Shown here: positions 45,360-53,976 of the stretch, one piece after another
Position numbering within the stretch: the first letter of the stretch is position 1
How the letters are laid out: each line of letters begins with the position of its first letter
Source of the DNA: G963674685 sp964591275
GTDB taxonomy: Bacteria > Lernaellota > Lernaellaia > JACKCT01
Length of the DNA stretch: 64,000 nucleotides
Assembly: GCA_964591275.1 (NCBI GenBank)
Contig: CAZQAE010000010.1
Location: forward strand, 1 to 64,000
Direction of reading: 5' to 3'
Notes under the pieces: model-generated
What the model saw: the letters and a program-made list of their open reading frames with translations, nothing else
Databases searched by the model: none
What the model was told of the DNA's origin: nothing
Translations under genes and position numbers: made by a program

Positions 45360-46534
45360 TCATGTCAAAGAATAAATACAAACCCTTCAAGTTTCGATAC
45401 GAAAGCTTCGGAGGCATCATCCAGCTTCAAAAGCCCGGCGCCCTGGTGTACGTCGATCAGGATTTTATGCGAAGCCTCGGGTATCCGGACAGCCCTTTGT
45501 GGGACTCCAAAACCCGGATTCTGACGGCGCCGACCGAGGTCCATCTCGCCCTGACAAGACAGTGCGACGCCGGTTGCCGCCACTGCTATATGGATGGCCA
45601 CAATTTGAGCGACGGAAGCGAGGAAATGGGGAAGGCGGGCGCTTTGGCCGCGCTGGGAAAACTGGCGCGGATGAAAGTGTTTCACGTGGCCATGGGCGGC
45701 GGCGAGAGCACGCAATTGCCCTGGCTTTTTGAAGCGGCGCACGCGGCACGCGCTCTTGGAATGATCCCCAATCTCACGACCAACGGTTTTTCCATTAGGG
45801 ATATCGAAGAGGCGAAGAAGTTCAGAGTTTTCGGGCAGGTCAACGTCAGCATCGACGGAGTCGGACCGATGTACGCCGTGCTCCGGGGCTTCGACCGATT
45901 CGACGAGGCAGTGCGCGCTTTGACGCTTCTAAGAAAGGCTGGCGTGAGAATGGGAATCAATTGCGTCGTCTCTTCCGATAACTTCGACGGCTTGGGCGAT
46001 CTTTTCGCATTGTGCAAAAAACTTAAAGTGAAGCAGTTGGAGCTTTTGCGCTTCAAACCCGCAGGTCGAGCGGCTGGTTCAAGCAGCGATTTCCTTCAAA
46101 AAGATCTGTCGCGCCAGCAGGCATGGGATTTTTTTCCAAAGATCATGGACTTGGCCAAAAAGTTCAAAACGCCTTTGAACATTGATTGCTCTTTTACGCC
46201 GCATGTGTACGCGCACCGGCCCGACAAAAAGAAACTGGATTACTTCGGCGTTTTCGGATGCTACGGCGGCGACATGCTGTGCGGGGTTCATCCCGAAGGC
46301 GAGGCCGTCGCTTGCTCCTTTGCCCCCGGCGAGAATCGACGCGTGGACGACATTGACGAATGGTGGGGATCCGATGATGCATTTTACGCCTTCCGGCATT
46401 GGGAAGACACCGCGCCGGAGCCTTGCGCGAGTTGCGATTTTCTTAACCTGTGCCGCGGGGGTTGCCATGTCGTCGCGCAGCATGTGAACGGCGATATATT
46501 TTCTCCCGATCCGGGCTGTCCGCTCGTTTCGTAG
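45356..46534 (+). CDS. Radical SAM/SPASM protein, candidate peptide maturase
   Basis: C70, C74 and C77 in CDAGCRHC form the 4Fe-4S site; GGGESTQLPWLFEAAHAAR and VSIDGVGPMYAVLRG are barrel motifs. The SPASM domain has FGCYGGDMLCGVHPEGEAVAC and PCASCDFLNLCRGGCHV, enough Cys for auxiliary clusters, the hallmark of peptide-modifying maturases such as PqqE and MftC. The first ~60 residues (ESFGGIIQLQKPGALVYVDQ) may act as a leader-binding region. ATG 45356 overlaps the peptide gene; ATG 45362 is equally possible and has GGGAAG 6 nt upstream. No RRE-like (PqqD) gene or protease is visible next to it. Enzyme class is firm; peptide modification is inferred. Confidence 0.88.
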   Translation: MIMSKNKYKPFKFRYESFGGIIQLQKPGALVYVDQDFMRSLGYPDSPLWDSKTRILTAPTEVHLALTRQCDAGCRHCYMDGHNLSDGSEEMGKAGALAALGKLARMKVFHVAMGGGESTQLPWLFEAAHAARALGMIPNLTTNGFSIRDIEEAKKFRVFGQVNVSIDGVGPMYAVLRGFDRFDEAVRALTLLRKAGVRMGINCVVSSDNFDGLGDLFALCKKLKVKQLELLRFKPAGRAAGSSSDFLQKDLSRQQAWDFFPKIMDLAKKFKTPLNIDCSFTPHVYAHRPDKKKLDYFGVFGCYGGDMLCGVHPEGEAVACSFAPGENRRVDDIDEWWGSDDAFYAFRHWEDTAPEPCASCDFLNLCRGGCHVVAQHVNGDIFSPDPGCPLVS

Positions 46535-46570
46535 GAGCGCTTTGCGGACCGCACCGCCTGCTCACAGACC

Positions 46571-48187
46571 CTATTCCCCCGGCTTCTTTCTCGGCAGGTG
46601 AATCGTAAAAGTCGTCCCCAGGTCGGGGGCGGTCTTGATGGTGATGTCGCCGCCGTGTTCCCGGGCGATTTTTCGTGATACGGCCAAGCCCAGGCCCGTT
46701 CCCTTGGAGCCCTTGGAACTGGAAAAGGCTAGAAAAAGCGTTGGGAGAATATCTTCCGGAATCCCCGTTCCGTTATCACGCACATCGATGGCGATGAAAC
46801 CCTCTTTTTCGTCGGATCGTGTGCAAATTTCGATTTTGCCCGGCCTATCATCGGGTAGGGCGTCCAGGGCGTTGCTCGTCAGGTTCAGCACGCAGCGGTG
46901 AACGCTGATGCCCTCGGCCTCAATCTCTTTTTCTCCGTCGCCCACATCGAGCGTCGCCTCGACGCTTTTCTCACGTCCGCGAGCCTCCGCCAGATCGCGC
47001 ACATTGCCCAGCGTTTCGAGCAGATCCACCGTTTCGTATCTCGGCTTGCGCTCCTTGCTCCAGTCCAGCATGTTCAGGACGAGCTGATTGATGCGGTCCT
47101 GGCTGCTCCTCACCAAATCCCATCCGAGGGTGAGCATGGTCTGGTCATTGCCTTCAACGCCTTGATCGACCATGTACGAACCACCCTTGATACCGGACAT
47201 AATGTTCTTGATGTCGTGCGCGAGCCCGGCCATGGACTGCCCGATGGCCGCCAGGCGTTCAGCGCGTACGTTTTCTTCATGCAGCCGTGAGTTGACGATT
47301 GCGGTTCCGGCGATATTTCCGAGAATTGTCATAAGATGCAGGTCGTCGCGCGTGAAAACGCCCATGCCCGCAGAATCCACATTGAGGGCGCCGATGATCG
47401 CATCTTCATGACGCAATGGCACGCACATCGCTGACTTGATTTCGAGGTTGACCATGCTCACGGAGGTGGACATGCCTTCCGTGTTGGTGACGTCCTCGGT
47501 CAGGAGGGATTCGCCGCTGCGCGCCACGCGCCTGACGATGGTGCCGGAGTATTCCACGGGCTGTCCGTTGTTGTCCGGGCCAAGACCGGCAACCAGGTCC
47601 AACTCCTCGGTGTCAGGATCCCACAAAAGGATTCCGGCGTTTCTGGCTTTGGTCGCTTTCAAGACCTGTTCGAGAGCGACATCGAAAATTTGCTGAATAT
47701 TTTTCGTGGCCGAACTGAGGTAGGTGGAAACCTTCAACGCGGTTTGCAGGCGCTCTTTTGCCGACTGCATATTGTCCGAGTCCTTTTCCTCAACGATTTC
47801 TTCAAGCGCCAGGGAGTGAAGGATGGTGTATTCACCGGTATCCGATTCTATGCGGTCGCGATCCCGATCGTCTTTCGGCAGGAGCGTGCGGTCTTCTTTT
47901 TCGTCGATGAATTCGACTTGCACCTCGCCAATGCGAAGTTCCATGCCATCGGCCAGGTCGACTTCGCTGATTTTCCGGTTGTTGACAAAGGTGCCGAAGG
48001 TGGAGCCTTTGTCGCGTATGAAATACTCGCCGCTTTCGCGACGGACGATGTCAGCATGTTGGCGTGAAACGCAGGCATCGGTCAGGCGGATATCATTTTT
48101 CGTCCCTCGCCCGACCTGTTGAATCTGTGTACGCAACTCGAAAACCTGCCCCGCATGATTGCCGCTTTTTATGGAAAATCGAGCCAC
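46571..48187 (-). CDS. FHA-GAF sensor histidine kinase
   Basis: From GTG 48187 (GGAGG 5 nt upstream) the ~538-residue protein has an FHA domain (~5-95: VGRGTKNDIRL, VSRQHADIV, DKGSTFGTFVNN), a GAF domain (~150-310: GILLWDPDTEELDL, MCVPLRHEDAIIGALNVDSA), and a histidine kinase core. The dimerisation helix carries GLAHDIKNIMSG with the phosphorylated His; the ATPase has NLTSNALDALP, DNGTGIP and GSKGTGLGLAVSRKI. FHA binds phosphothreonine, so the kinase may link Ser/Thr and His phosphorylation. There is no membrane segment. Its likely output is the nearby PilZ/NtrC-type regulator, transcribed divergently, but pairing is inferred. Convergent with the radical SAM gene. Confidence 0.92.
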   Translation of the reverse strand: MARFSIKSGNHAGQVFELRTQIQQVGRGTKNDIRLTDACVSRQHADIVRRESGEYFIRDKGSTFGTFVNNRKISEVDLADGMELRIGEVQVEFIDEKEDRTLLPKDDRDRDRIESDTGEYTILHSLALEEIVEEKDSDNMQSAKERLQTALKVSTYLSSATKNIQQIFDVALEQVLKATKARNAGILLWDPDTEELDLVAGLGPDNNGQPVEYSGTIVRRVARSGESLLTEDVTNTEGMSTSVSMVNLEIKSAMCVPLRHEDAIIGALNVDSAGMGVFTRDDLHLMTILGNIAGTAIVNSRLHEENVRAERLAAIGQSMAGLAHDIKNIMSGIKGGSYMVDQGVEGNDQTMLTLGWDLVRSSQDRINQLVLNMLDWSKERKPRYETVDLLETLGNVRDLAEARGREKSVEATLDVGDGEKEIEAEGISVHRCVLNLTSNALDALPDDRPGKIEICTRSDEKEGFIAIDVRDNGTGIPEDILPTLFLAFSSSKGSKGTGLGLAVSRKIAREHGGDITIKTAPDLGTTFTIHLPRKKPGE

Positions 48188-48553
48188 GTATTCCTCCAAA
48201 TTTTCGTTAGGGCGCACATCGCCGAGGGTCTGTATGTGTTGAGCCAGTCTTGCGAATTCCGGTGAAATGACGCCAGTGTTTAGCGTTAGCGCATTTTTTC
48301 CCCGTTGGGAATTTTCCGCGGTTGTTTCGGCTCTCTTTGGTCATTGCTGATCTATTTTTTTCCGTCTGATTGCTTATAGTATAGGGACAAAGAACATATA
48401 TCAATCCGCGATTTTTCACCGAAGTCTCGACGGCACGTCATCATCATGGCTTATTTTCGCTTTTATTCTCATTTGCATTGTCAATTCCTTGACGCGCTGC
48501 TTGAAAAATGCCACAACGGGAAACAGGTCATTATCCATATACGGGAGTCAATC
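48188..48553. other. Divergent intergenic region
   Basis: About 366 bp between the FHA kinase (leftward) and the PilZ gene (rightward). A TATAGT -10-like hexamer lies near 48376-48381 but without a clear -35. An in-frame extension of the PilZ gene back to 48446 is possible but unsupported by a ribosome site. No other feature is seen. Confidence 0.45.
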
Positions 48554-49165
48554 GTGGAACGCCCAAAGCGCAAAAGTATTCGAGTAAGAGACGTCGTCCA
48601 TCTGAGTTATGAGCTTGTCATGGAGGAGGACATGGAACACTCCCGGCAGGCCATTGACTTTTTGCGCAGCAAGGACCTTGAACGCTATCCTTTTCGCCCA
48701 CGACCGCTGAAGCGCATTGCCTCTGAGAACATGGAATCAGGCTATCAGGAACTGGCCGAAGCGATCATGAATCTCGACGAGAAGATGGATTTTATTATTG
48801 CCGCCCTGGATTGTTTGAGCGAAAAAAGCCAGCCGGAGAAACACGACGACGTGGTGCGCTGCGATCTGTCGGCTACGGGGATACTCTTCGTCAGCGCGGA
48901 AAAATTTGAACTTGGCGCATATCTGCAAATGTCTTTGAACCTCGGCAGCTATCTCACCAAGCCGATTCACCTCATTGCGCAAGTGAGGCGTATTGATGAT
49001 CCTGATCCGGCCTATGGTCCGCACCCCTACAGGATCGCCGTTGATTTTGAAGTCATTGTCGATGACGACAGGGAAGCCATCATCACGCATGTCTTTGACA
49101 TTCAAAGAGCACAATTGCGCGCTGACCGAGGGAAAAAAGATCAAAGTAAAATGGATGGAAAATAG
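48554..49165 (+). CDS. PilZ-like domain protein
   Basis: The start is GTG 48554 with GGGAG 6 nt upstream. It carries the two PilZ signatures, RKSIR (R6, R10) near the N-terminus and DLSATG (~residue 108) in CDLSATGILFVS, separated by a helical ~70-residue insert (EDMEHSRQAIDFLRSK...). In PilZ proteins the RxxxR and (D/N)xSxxG motifs bind cyclic-di-GMP. The unusual insert might prevent this or link it to partners. The gene is 9 bp before the NtrC-type regulator, so they are probably co-expressed, linking c-di-GMP to sigma-54 transcription. Confidence 0.75.
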   Translation: MERPKRKSIRVRDVVHLSYELVMEEDMEHSRQAIDFLRSKDLERYPFRPRPLKRIASENMESGYQELAEAIMNLDEKMDFIIAALDCLSEKSQPEKHDDVVRCDLSATGILFVSAEKFELGAYLQMSLNLGSYLTKPIHLIAQVRRIDDPDPAYGPHPYRIAVDFEVIVDDDREAIITHVFDIQRAQLRADRGKKDQSKMDGK

Positions 49166-49174
49166 GATGGCGGT

Positions 49175-50596
49175 ATGTTGAAGAATATTCTAATCGTCGA
49201 TGACGACAAGTTGACCCTGGGCTTTCTGAAGCGTGCGCTTGCCGACGACGGATTTGGAGTAGAGGGGGCGGAAAACGGAGAAGAAGCCATTGCGATAGTT
49301 CGGGACAAAGATATCGACCTGGTGATTACCGACCTGCAGATGCCCAAGATCGACGGGATAACGCTGCTTCGGGAACTCAAGAGAATTTCGCCCAAGACTA
49401 TTTCCATCGTCATGACGGGATTCGCCACGGTGAAAACCGCTGTGGAAGCCATGAAGGCAGGGGCTTTCGACTACGTCAGCAAGCCCTTTCAGATCGATGA
49501 GATGCGCCTGATCGTCAAACGGGCTTTTGAATATCGGCAACTGCGCACCGAAAACATCAGCTTAAAATCGCAACTCAAGAAAAAATACAAGTTCGCGAAC
49601 ATCATCGGCGACCATCCGTTGATGCAGCAGGTATTTCGCTTAATCGAGCGCGTGGCCGGGACGAATTCAATGGTCCTCATCACCGGGGAGACCGGCACGG
49701 GCAAGGAACTTGTGGCCAGGGCCATCCACTACAACAGCGACCGCAGCGACAAACTTCTGATCCCCGTCAACTGCGGGGCCATCCCGGAAGCATTGCTGGA
49801 AAGTGAACTTTTCGGTTACGTGAAAGGGGCTTTCACCGGTGCGACGACAAACCGCATCGGACGTTTCGGCGCCGCTTATTCCAGCACGATATTTTTGGAT
49901 GAAGTCGGCGAAATGAGTCCATCTTTGCAGGTTAAGATTCTGCGCGTTTTGCAAAGTCAGGAATTTGAGCCGGTTGGATCGTCCAAGCCGACAAAAGTTG
50001 ACGTGCGGGTCATTGCCGCAACGAACATCGACCTGGAAAAGGCGGTTAAAGCCAAGAAGTTTCGGCAAGACCTTTATTATCGACTAAATGTCATCCCGAT
50101 TCATTTGCCTCCATTGCGCGAAAAGCGAACGGACATTCCCCTACTGATCAATCATTTCCTGGAGCATTTTCGGGAAGAAAAAATGCGGGATATCAAACCT
50201 TTGGATGACTCCGTGATGAGCGCCCTGATCTCCCACGATTGGCCCGGCAACGTCCGCGAATTGGAAAACCTTATCGAGCGCCTTGTCATTTTGAGCGAAG
50301 ACGGGATGATTCACCTGACGGATTTGCCGCGGAAAGTCAATAAAGGAACGGGTGTCAAGATTCCAGACGCCGTAGTCATTCCGGAAGAAGGACTGAATTT
50401 CAACGAAATCGTGGGCGAGTTTGAAGACAAACTGATCATGTCCGCATTGGAACGCAGCCGAGGAAATAAAAATATGGCAGCCCGTTTGTTGAATCTCAAG
50501 CGGACAACCCTGGTTGAGAAAATCAAAAAAAAGGGACTTGAAGATGTTTTCAACAAAAAGCATTCCACCGCCCAGGAATTCAGTCCAGGAAAGTGA
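49175..50596 (+). CDS. Sigma-54-dependent response regulator (NtrC family)
   Basis: Receiver domain (1-120): DDD at 9-11, phospho-acceptor D53 in ITDLQMP, K103 in SKPF. AAA+ domain: Walker A GETGTGKE (171-178), GAFTGA (218-223), which contacts sigma-54, and Arg fingers in RQDLYYRL. C-terminal Fis-type helix-turn-helix at ~430-455 (NKNMAARLLNLKRTTLVEKI). All key residues are intact. AGGA precedes ATG 49175. It lies after PilZ and before the flagellar-type TPR/FlrB/FlrC unit; the promoter downstream (50599-50614) could be a target. Cognate kinase may be the FHA-GAF kinase. Confidence 0.94.
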   Translation: MLKNILIVDDDKLTLGFLKRALADDGFGVEGAENGEEAIAIVRDKDIDLVITDLQMPKIDGITLLRELKRISPKTISIVMTGFATVKTAVEAMKAGAFDYVSKPFQIDEMRLIVKRAFEYRQLRTENISLKSQLKKKYKFANIIGDHPLMQQVFRLIERVAGTNSMVLITGETGTGKELVARAIHYNSDRSDKLLIPVNCGAIPEALLESELFGYVKGAFTGATTNRIGRFGAAYSSTIFLDEVGEMSPSLQVKILRVLQSQEFEPVGSSKPTKVDVRVIAATNIDLEKAVKAKKFRQDLYYRLNVIPIHLPPLREKRTDIPLLINHFLEHFREEKMRDIKPLDDSVMSALISHDWPGNVRELENLIERLVILSEDGMIHLTDLPRKVNKGTGVKIPDAVVIPEEGLNFNEIVGEFEDKLIMSALERSRGNKNMAARLLNLKRTTLVEKIKKKGLEDVFNKKHSTAQEFSPGK

Positions 50597-50598
50597 CT

Positions 50599-50614
50599 CG
50601 GCATAATAATTGCT
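50599..50614 (+). promoter_or_regulatory. Sigma-54 (-24/-12) promoter candidate
   Basis: CGGCATAATAATTGCT has the essential GG and GC pairs in the exact spacing of the consensus TGGCACG-N4-TTGCW (G at 2-3, TTGCT at 12-16). It is 18 bp upstream of ATG 50633, giving a very short leader. Neighbouring genes encode sigma-54 activators. Confidence 0.6.
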
Positions 50615-50632
50615 GTTGCAGAATAGATAGTT

Positions 50633-52693
50633 ATGCGCACTCTGTTCAAAACTATTGCTTTTTCTCTCATGCTTATTCTTGCGGCTGGATACGCCGTGAG
50701 CCACGCGCAGTTGATTGCGCCGGGCGAAAACCATGAGGACTCCCAGGAAGGCGTGGCCATGTTGGGGTCTCAATTTTTGCTGGATATTGAGCCTAATGAG
50801 CCGGAGCTTGAGCGCTTTGGCGATACGCTGGACATTATTTTGGATGCGTATCGAGAACGCGAGTTCATGGAAATGCAGCAACTTCTCAACACGCTTTTCA
50901 TGCACGACCCGGATGCGCGGAACTGGGAACTTCCACGCTTGCTGGAGGCCGAATGCTTTTACTTCAATGGACGCAACGATATTGAATTTCGTGTGTTTTA
51001 CGCCAAGCCCATATACCGCGAGTTGATGTCTCTTTTCCCGAGTTCCAAACGCAATCCCGAAAAGTTGTTTCGCATTTCATCAATCATGTATCAGCAGACC
51101 TTTTATCCTGAGACTATCGGACAGATCGGATACCTCATTGAGGACTACCCCGAAAGCAGCATTGTGCCAAAAGCCAAACTGGCCCTTGGAAAAACTTATC
51201 TTGTCATAGAGAATGCGGATTTGGCTTTCGACGAGTTCGACAGCGTTTATAAAAATCCCGATTCCACGAAAGATGAGCGATTCGCTGCGGCTTGCGGAAT
51301 GGCTGTTTCCAGGATGGATTCGGGTTTTTACAACGATGCCGCCCGGCTCTTCTCGTTGGTTATAACTCAACCCGGCGACATGGATAAACTGGATCAGAAG
51401 ACACTTTTCTCATACGGGGATCTTCAGCGCGTTTTAGGAAACGCCGGTATGGCGAAAGAGGCCTACATCAGGCTTATTGAAGGATTTCCGGACACAAAAC
51501 TTAAACCGGAAATTTGGTATCGTCTGGGAGAAATCACATTTGATGAGGGCGATGAAGAAAAGGCTATGGCGCTGTTTGCGCGGACGGTTTCCGATTTTCC
51601 CGAAACACAATGGGCTTATGAGGCCCGAATCCGCATTGGCCTTATGCTTGTTGCAAAAGAATCCGGAGGCTGGAATCAGCAGGCCGCCGACTTTTTTCAG
51701 GAGGTGATAAAAAACCTGATTTTCCCTGAGTTGAGCCAGGAAGCTCAGTTGGCCCTGGCAAAAATGATGGTCGATGCCGAGCGTTTTGACGAGGCGCTGA
51801 CAGTACTGGATGACAATCTGGCCAGGCCCGTGAGCGACGAGCGCCTTTTGCGCGGACTGGACCTTTTCTCCGTCACTTTTGAAAAATTTGTCCAAAGGCA
51901 GTTCGACGAATCCAACTATATCAGCATTTGTCAGGCTTATAAATTATATGCCCCCTTCGTTATCAATGATCGCATGAAAACATCCGTTTTCGATAGGATC
52001 ACCGAATCTTTCCATCAGAGCCTTCTTTTTGACAGCCTTTATACGATCGGCATATCCCGCGAAACCATCAGGCTTTTCCCTAATCGGGCCGAGCTGGCTC
52101 GCGCCAGGGCGGAAGCGGCTCGCGGTCATTATCGGGAAGCCGGCATTGTTTTTAGAGAACTTACCAGACGGGACAAAGGTTTCGTTGGGCTAAAAGCCGC
52201 TTTGCTCAATGTCCGGATGGAAGCCAGGCAGGATAATCCGGTGGCTGTTATAGAATTGGCCGATAAGGCCTTGAAGTTGTCTCACGGAAAAACCGACCGC
52301 GCCGAACTGATCGTCTTGCGTTCGCAGGCCAGGTTTGCCCTGGGCGACGCGCTGACTTCCATCGAAGGATTTCGCAAGGCCATCGATTTGCTGCTGCCGG
52401 CGGACAAGCTGCGGGAAAGAATAATTCTGGCGGATGCCTTATACGGTCTTGCGTCGTCCTTGTACCGTAGCGGACGCATCGATTCAGCCGCTTCGATCAT
52501 CGAAGCAGCTACGGGAGCTTTCCCGGAAGACGCTCGCGCCGGTTTGGCGAAAGTGTATTTGACCACGATTTCAGAGAAACCGGATTCAAACTTTGAAACA
52601 ACCCCCTACTGGAATGAAGTCGCCGGGCTAATGCTGAAAAGTAACGCCTGGATGCGCGCATCCAGGAAACGTGGGGCATGGGACGGAACGTGA
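50633..52693 (+). CDS. Periplasmic TPR-repeat protein
   Basis: A 686-residue protein with a Sec signal peptide (1-25, ending SHAQ). It has TPR-type repeats throughout, for example YIRLIEGFPDTKLKPEIWYR and EKAMALFARTVSDFPETQWA. No enzyme motif or membrane helix is evident beyond the signal. Probably a periplasmic or outer-membrane-associated scaffold. It heads an operon with FlrB/FlrC-like genes; its end overlaps the kinase gene by 16 bp. A link to flagellar assembly is inferred from this linkage and the upstream sigma-54 promoter. Confidence 0.8.
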   Translation: MRTLFKTIAFSLMLILAAGYAVSHAQLIAPGENHEDSQEGVAMLGSQFLLDIEPNEPELERFGDTLDIILDAYREREFMEMQQLLNTLFMHDPDARNWELPRLLEAECFYFNGRNDIEFRVFYAKPIYRELMSLFPSSKRNPEKLFRISSIMYQQTFYPETIGQIGYLIEDYPESSIVPKAKLALGKTYLVIENADLAFDEFDSVYKNPDSTKDERFAAACGMAVSRMDSGFYNDAARLFSLVITQPGDMDKLDQKTLFSYGDLQRVLGNAGMAKEAYIRLIEGFPDTKLKPEIWYRLGEITFDEGDEEKAMALFARTVSDFPETQWAYEARIRIGLMLVAKESGGWNQQAADFFQEVIKNLIFPELSQEAQLALAKMMVDAERFDEALTVLDDNLARPVSDERLLRGLDLFSVTFEKFVQRQFDESNYISICQAYKLYAPFVINDRMKTSVFDRITESFHQSLLFDSLYTIGISRETIRLFPNRAELARARAEAARGHYREAGIVFRELTRRDKGFVGLKAALLNVRMEARQDNPVAVIELADKALKLSHGKTDRAELIVLRSQARFALGDALTSIEGFRKAIDLLLPADKLRERIILADALYGLASSLYRSGRIDSAASIIEAATGAFPEDARAGLAKVYLTTISEKPDSNFETTPYWNEVAGLMLKSNAWMRASRKRGAWDGT

Positions 52694-53976
52694 CGAAAGA
52701 TTCCGGAAATGATGCGGCTCAAAATGAAATGGCCCTGTTGATTGAAGCTTTCGAGCGATTCACCGGCGCTGGTGAATCGGTCACGCGCGCTTACGAAGAA
52801 CTGACGATCAGGGTTGACGAGCTCAACCTGCAATTGGAAGAAAAAAACCGGGAACTGGCCGCGAACCTGGCAGAGAAGGAGCGGCTTTCCGTTTATCTGC
52901 GAAACGTTCTGGAAAGCCTTGGCAGCGCCGTGTTCGTCGTGGGGCGGCAGGGCAAAATCGAAATGACCAATCTCGCTGCGGGAAAGTTGCTGGAAGCCGA
53001 CAGACGGGACTTGATCGGACAATCCTTTATTGAGGTTCTCGACGGTCCGGCTAAGCCTGCGGAGATTCCGGCCGAACTCATCAGCGGCGGTGAAAAGTTC
53101 AGAGAACGCGAATTTGAGTTTCACGTCGATGGGCGGGAATTGAAAATTCTGCGGGCCGGCTCCCATCCTCTGCTCGGCGCCGAAAGCCTGGGTGGCCGGA
53201 TTGTGCGGCTTGACGACATCACCGAAGAAGCCATTGGTCGCGCGCAAGTCGAAAGAACTGAGCGCCTGGCCGCCATGGGCGAAATGGCGGTGAAAATTGT
53301 TCACGAGGTGCGCAATCCCATGGGGTCGATCGAGCTGGTGGCGAGCCTGTTGGCCAGGGATCTGGCCGACTGGCCCGAAAAGCGCAAACTTGTTTACAAA
53401 ATCTCCTCCGGCATTCAAAGCATGGATCACATCATTAGCAACCTGCTGGCCTTTGCGCGCAACACGCAGCCGACATTGCGCGAACTGAAAATTCACTCAA
53501 TTCTTGATGAATGCCTGAGTTATAATGTCCACCTGCTGGACGGGCAAAGTATTGCCGTTGAGACGCAATATAGCGAAGATATTCCCGGAATGAGAGGCGA
53601 CCCGGAACTGTTGAAACAGGTATTTATGAATCTAATCATCAACGCGGCGCAGTCGATGCCGAAAGGCGGTCGCCTCACCCTGACGGCGAGGCTAAAGAAT
53701 CTGCGTAATTTCGAAACAGACGAATTGACGCCCTTTATGCAGGTGCAGGTCGCCGATACCGGCGTGGGCATGACGCCTGAGATCGTTTCGCGCCTGTTCA
53801 ATCCCTTTTTTACAACCAAGGACCGGGGGACAGGGTTGGGCCTGGCCTTGTCGCACAATATCGTCAAGGCGCACACAGGTCACATTGACGTGGATTCCAC
53901 GCCGGGACAAGGCAGCGCGTTCACGGTCAATTTGCCGATAAACCCTAAAGCCGCGAATGGCGGAGTCAGTTTATGA
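52678..53976 (+). CDS. FlrB/FleS-like sensor histidine kinase
   Basis: A soluble 432-residue kinase with a helical N-terminus (35-75 coiled coil), a PAS domain (~76-185) and a histidine kinase core. H209 lies in VKIVHEVRNPMGSIEL; the ATPase has NLIINAAQSMP, DTGVGMTP and DRGTGLGLALSHNI. This matches FlrB/FleS, the kinase that activates the flagellar sigma-54 regulator FlrC/FleR. The start is ATG 52678; GTG 52690 (overlapping the stop as GTGA) is an alternative. It overlaps the regulator gene as ATGA. Confidence 0.88.
   Translation: MGRNVTKDSGNDAAQNEMALLIEAFERFTGAGESVTRAYEELTIRVDELNLQLEEKNRELAANLAEKERLSVYLRNVLESLGSAVFVVGRQGKIEMTNLAAGKLLEADRRDLIGQSFIEVLDGPAKPAEIPAELISGGEKFREREFEFHVDGRELKILRAGSHPLLGAESLGGRIVRLDDITEEAIGRAQVERTERLAAMGEMAVKIVHEVRNPMGSIELVASLLARDLADWPEKRKLVYKISSGIQSMDHIISNLLAFARNTQPTLRELKIHSILDECLSYNVHLLDGQSIAVETQYSEDIPGMRGDPELLKQVFMNLIINAAQSMPKGGRLTLTARLKNLRNFETDELTPFMQVQVADTGVGMTPEIVSRLFNPFFTTKDRGTGLGLALSHNIVKAHTGHIDVDSTPGQGSAFTVNLPINPKAANGGVSL

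Noticed and set aside
48429..48449. CGGCACG before the PilZ gene as a sigma-54 promoter
   Set aside because: No GC pair at the -12 position with correct spacing.
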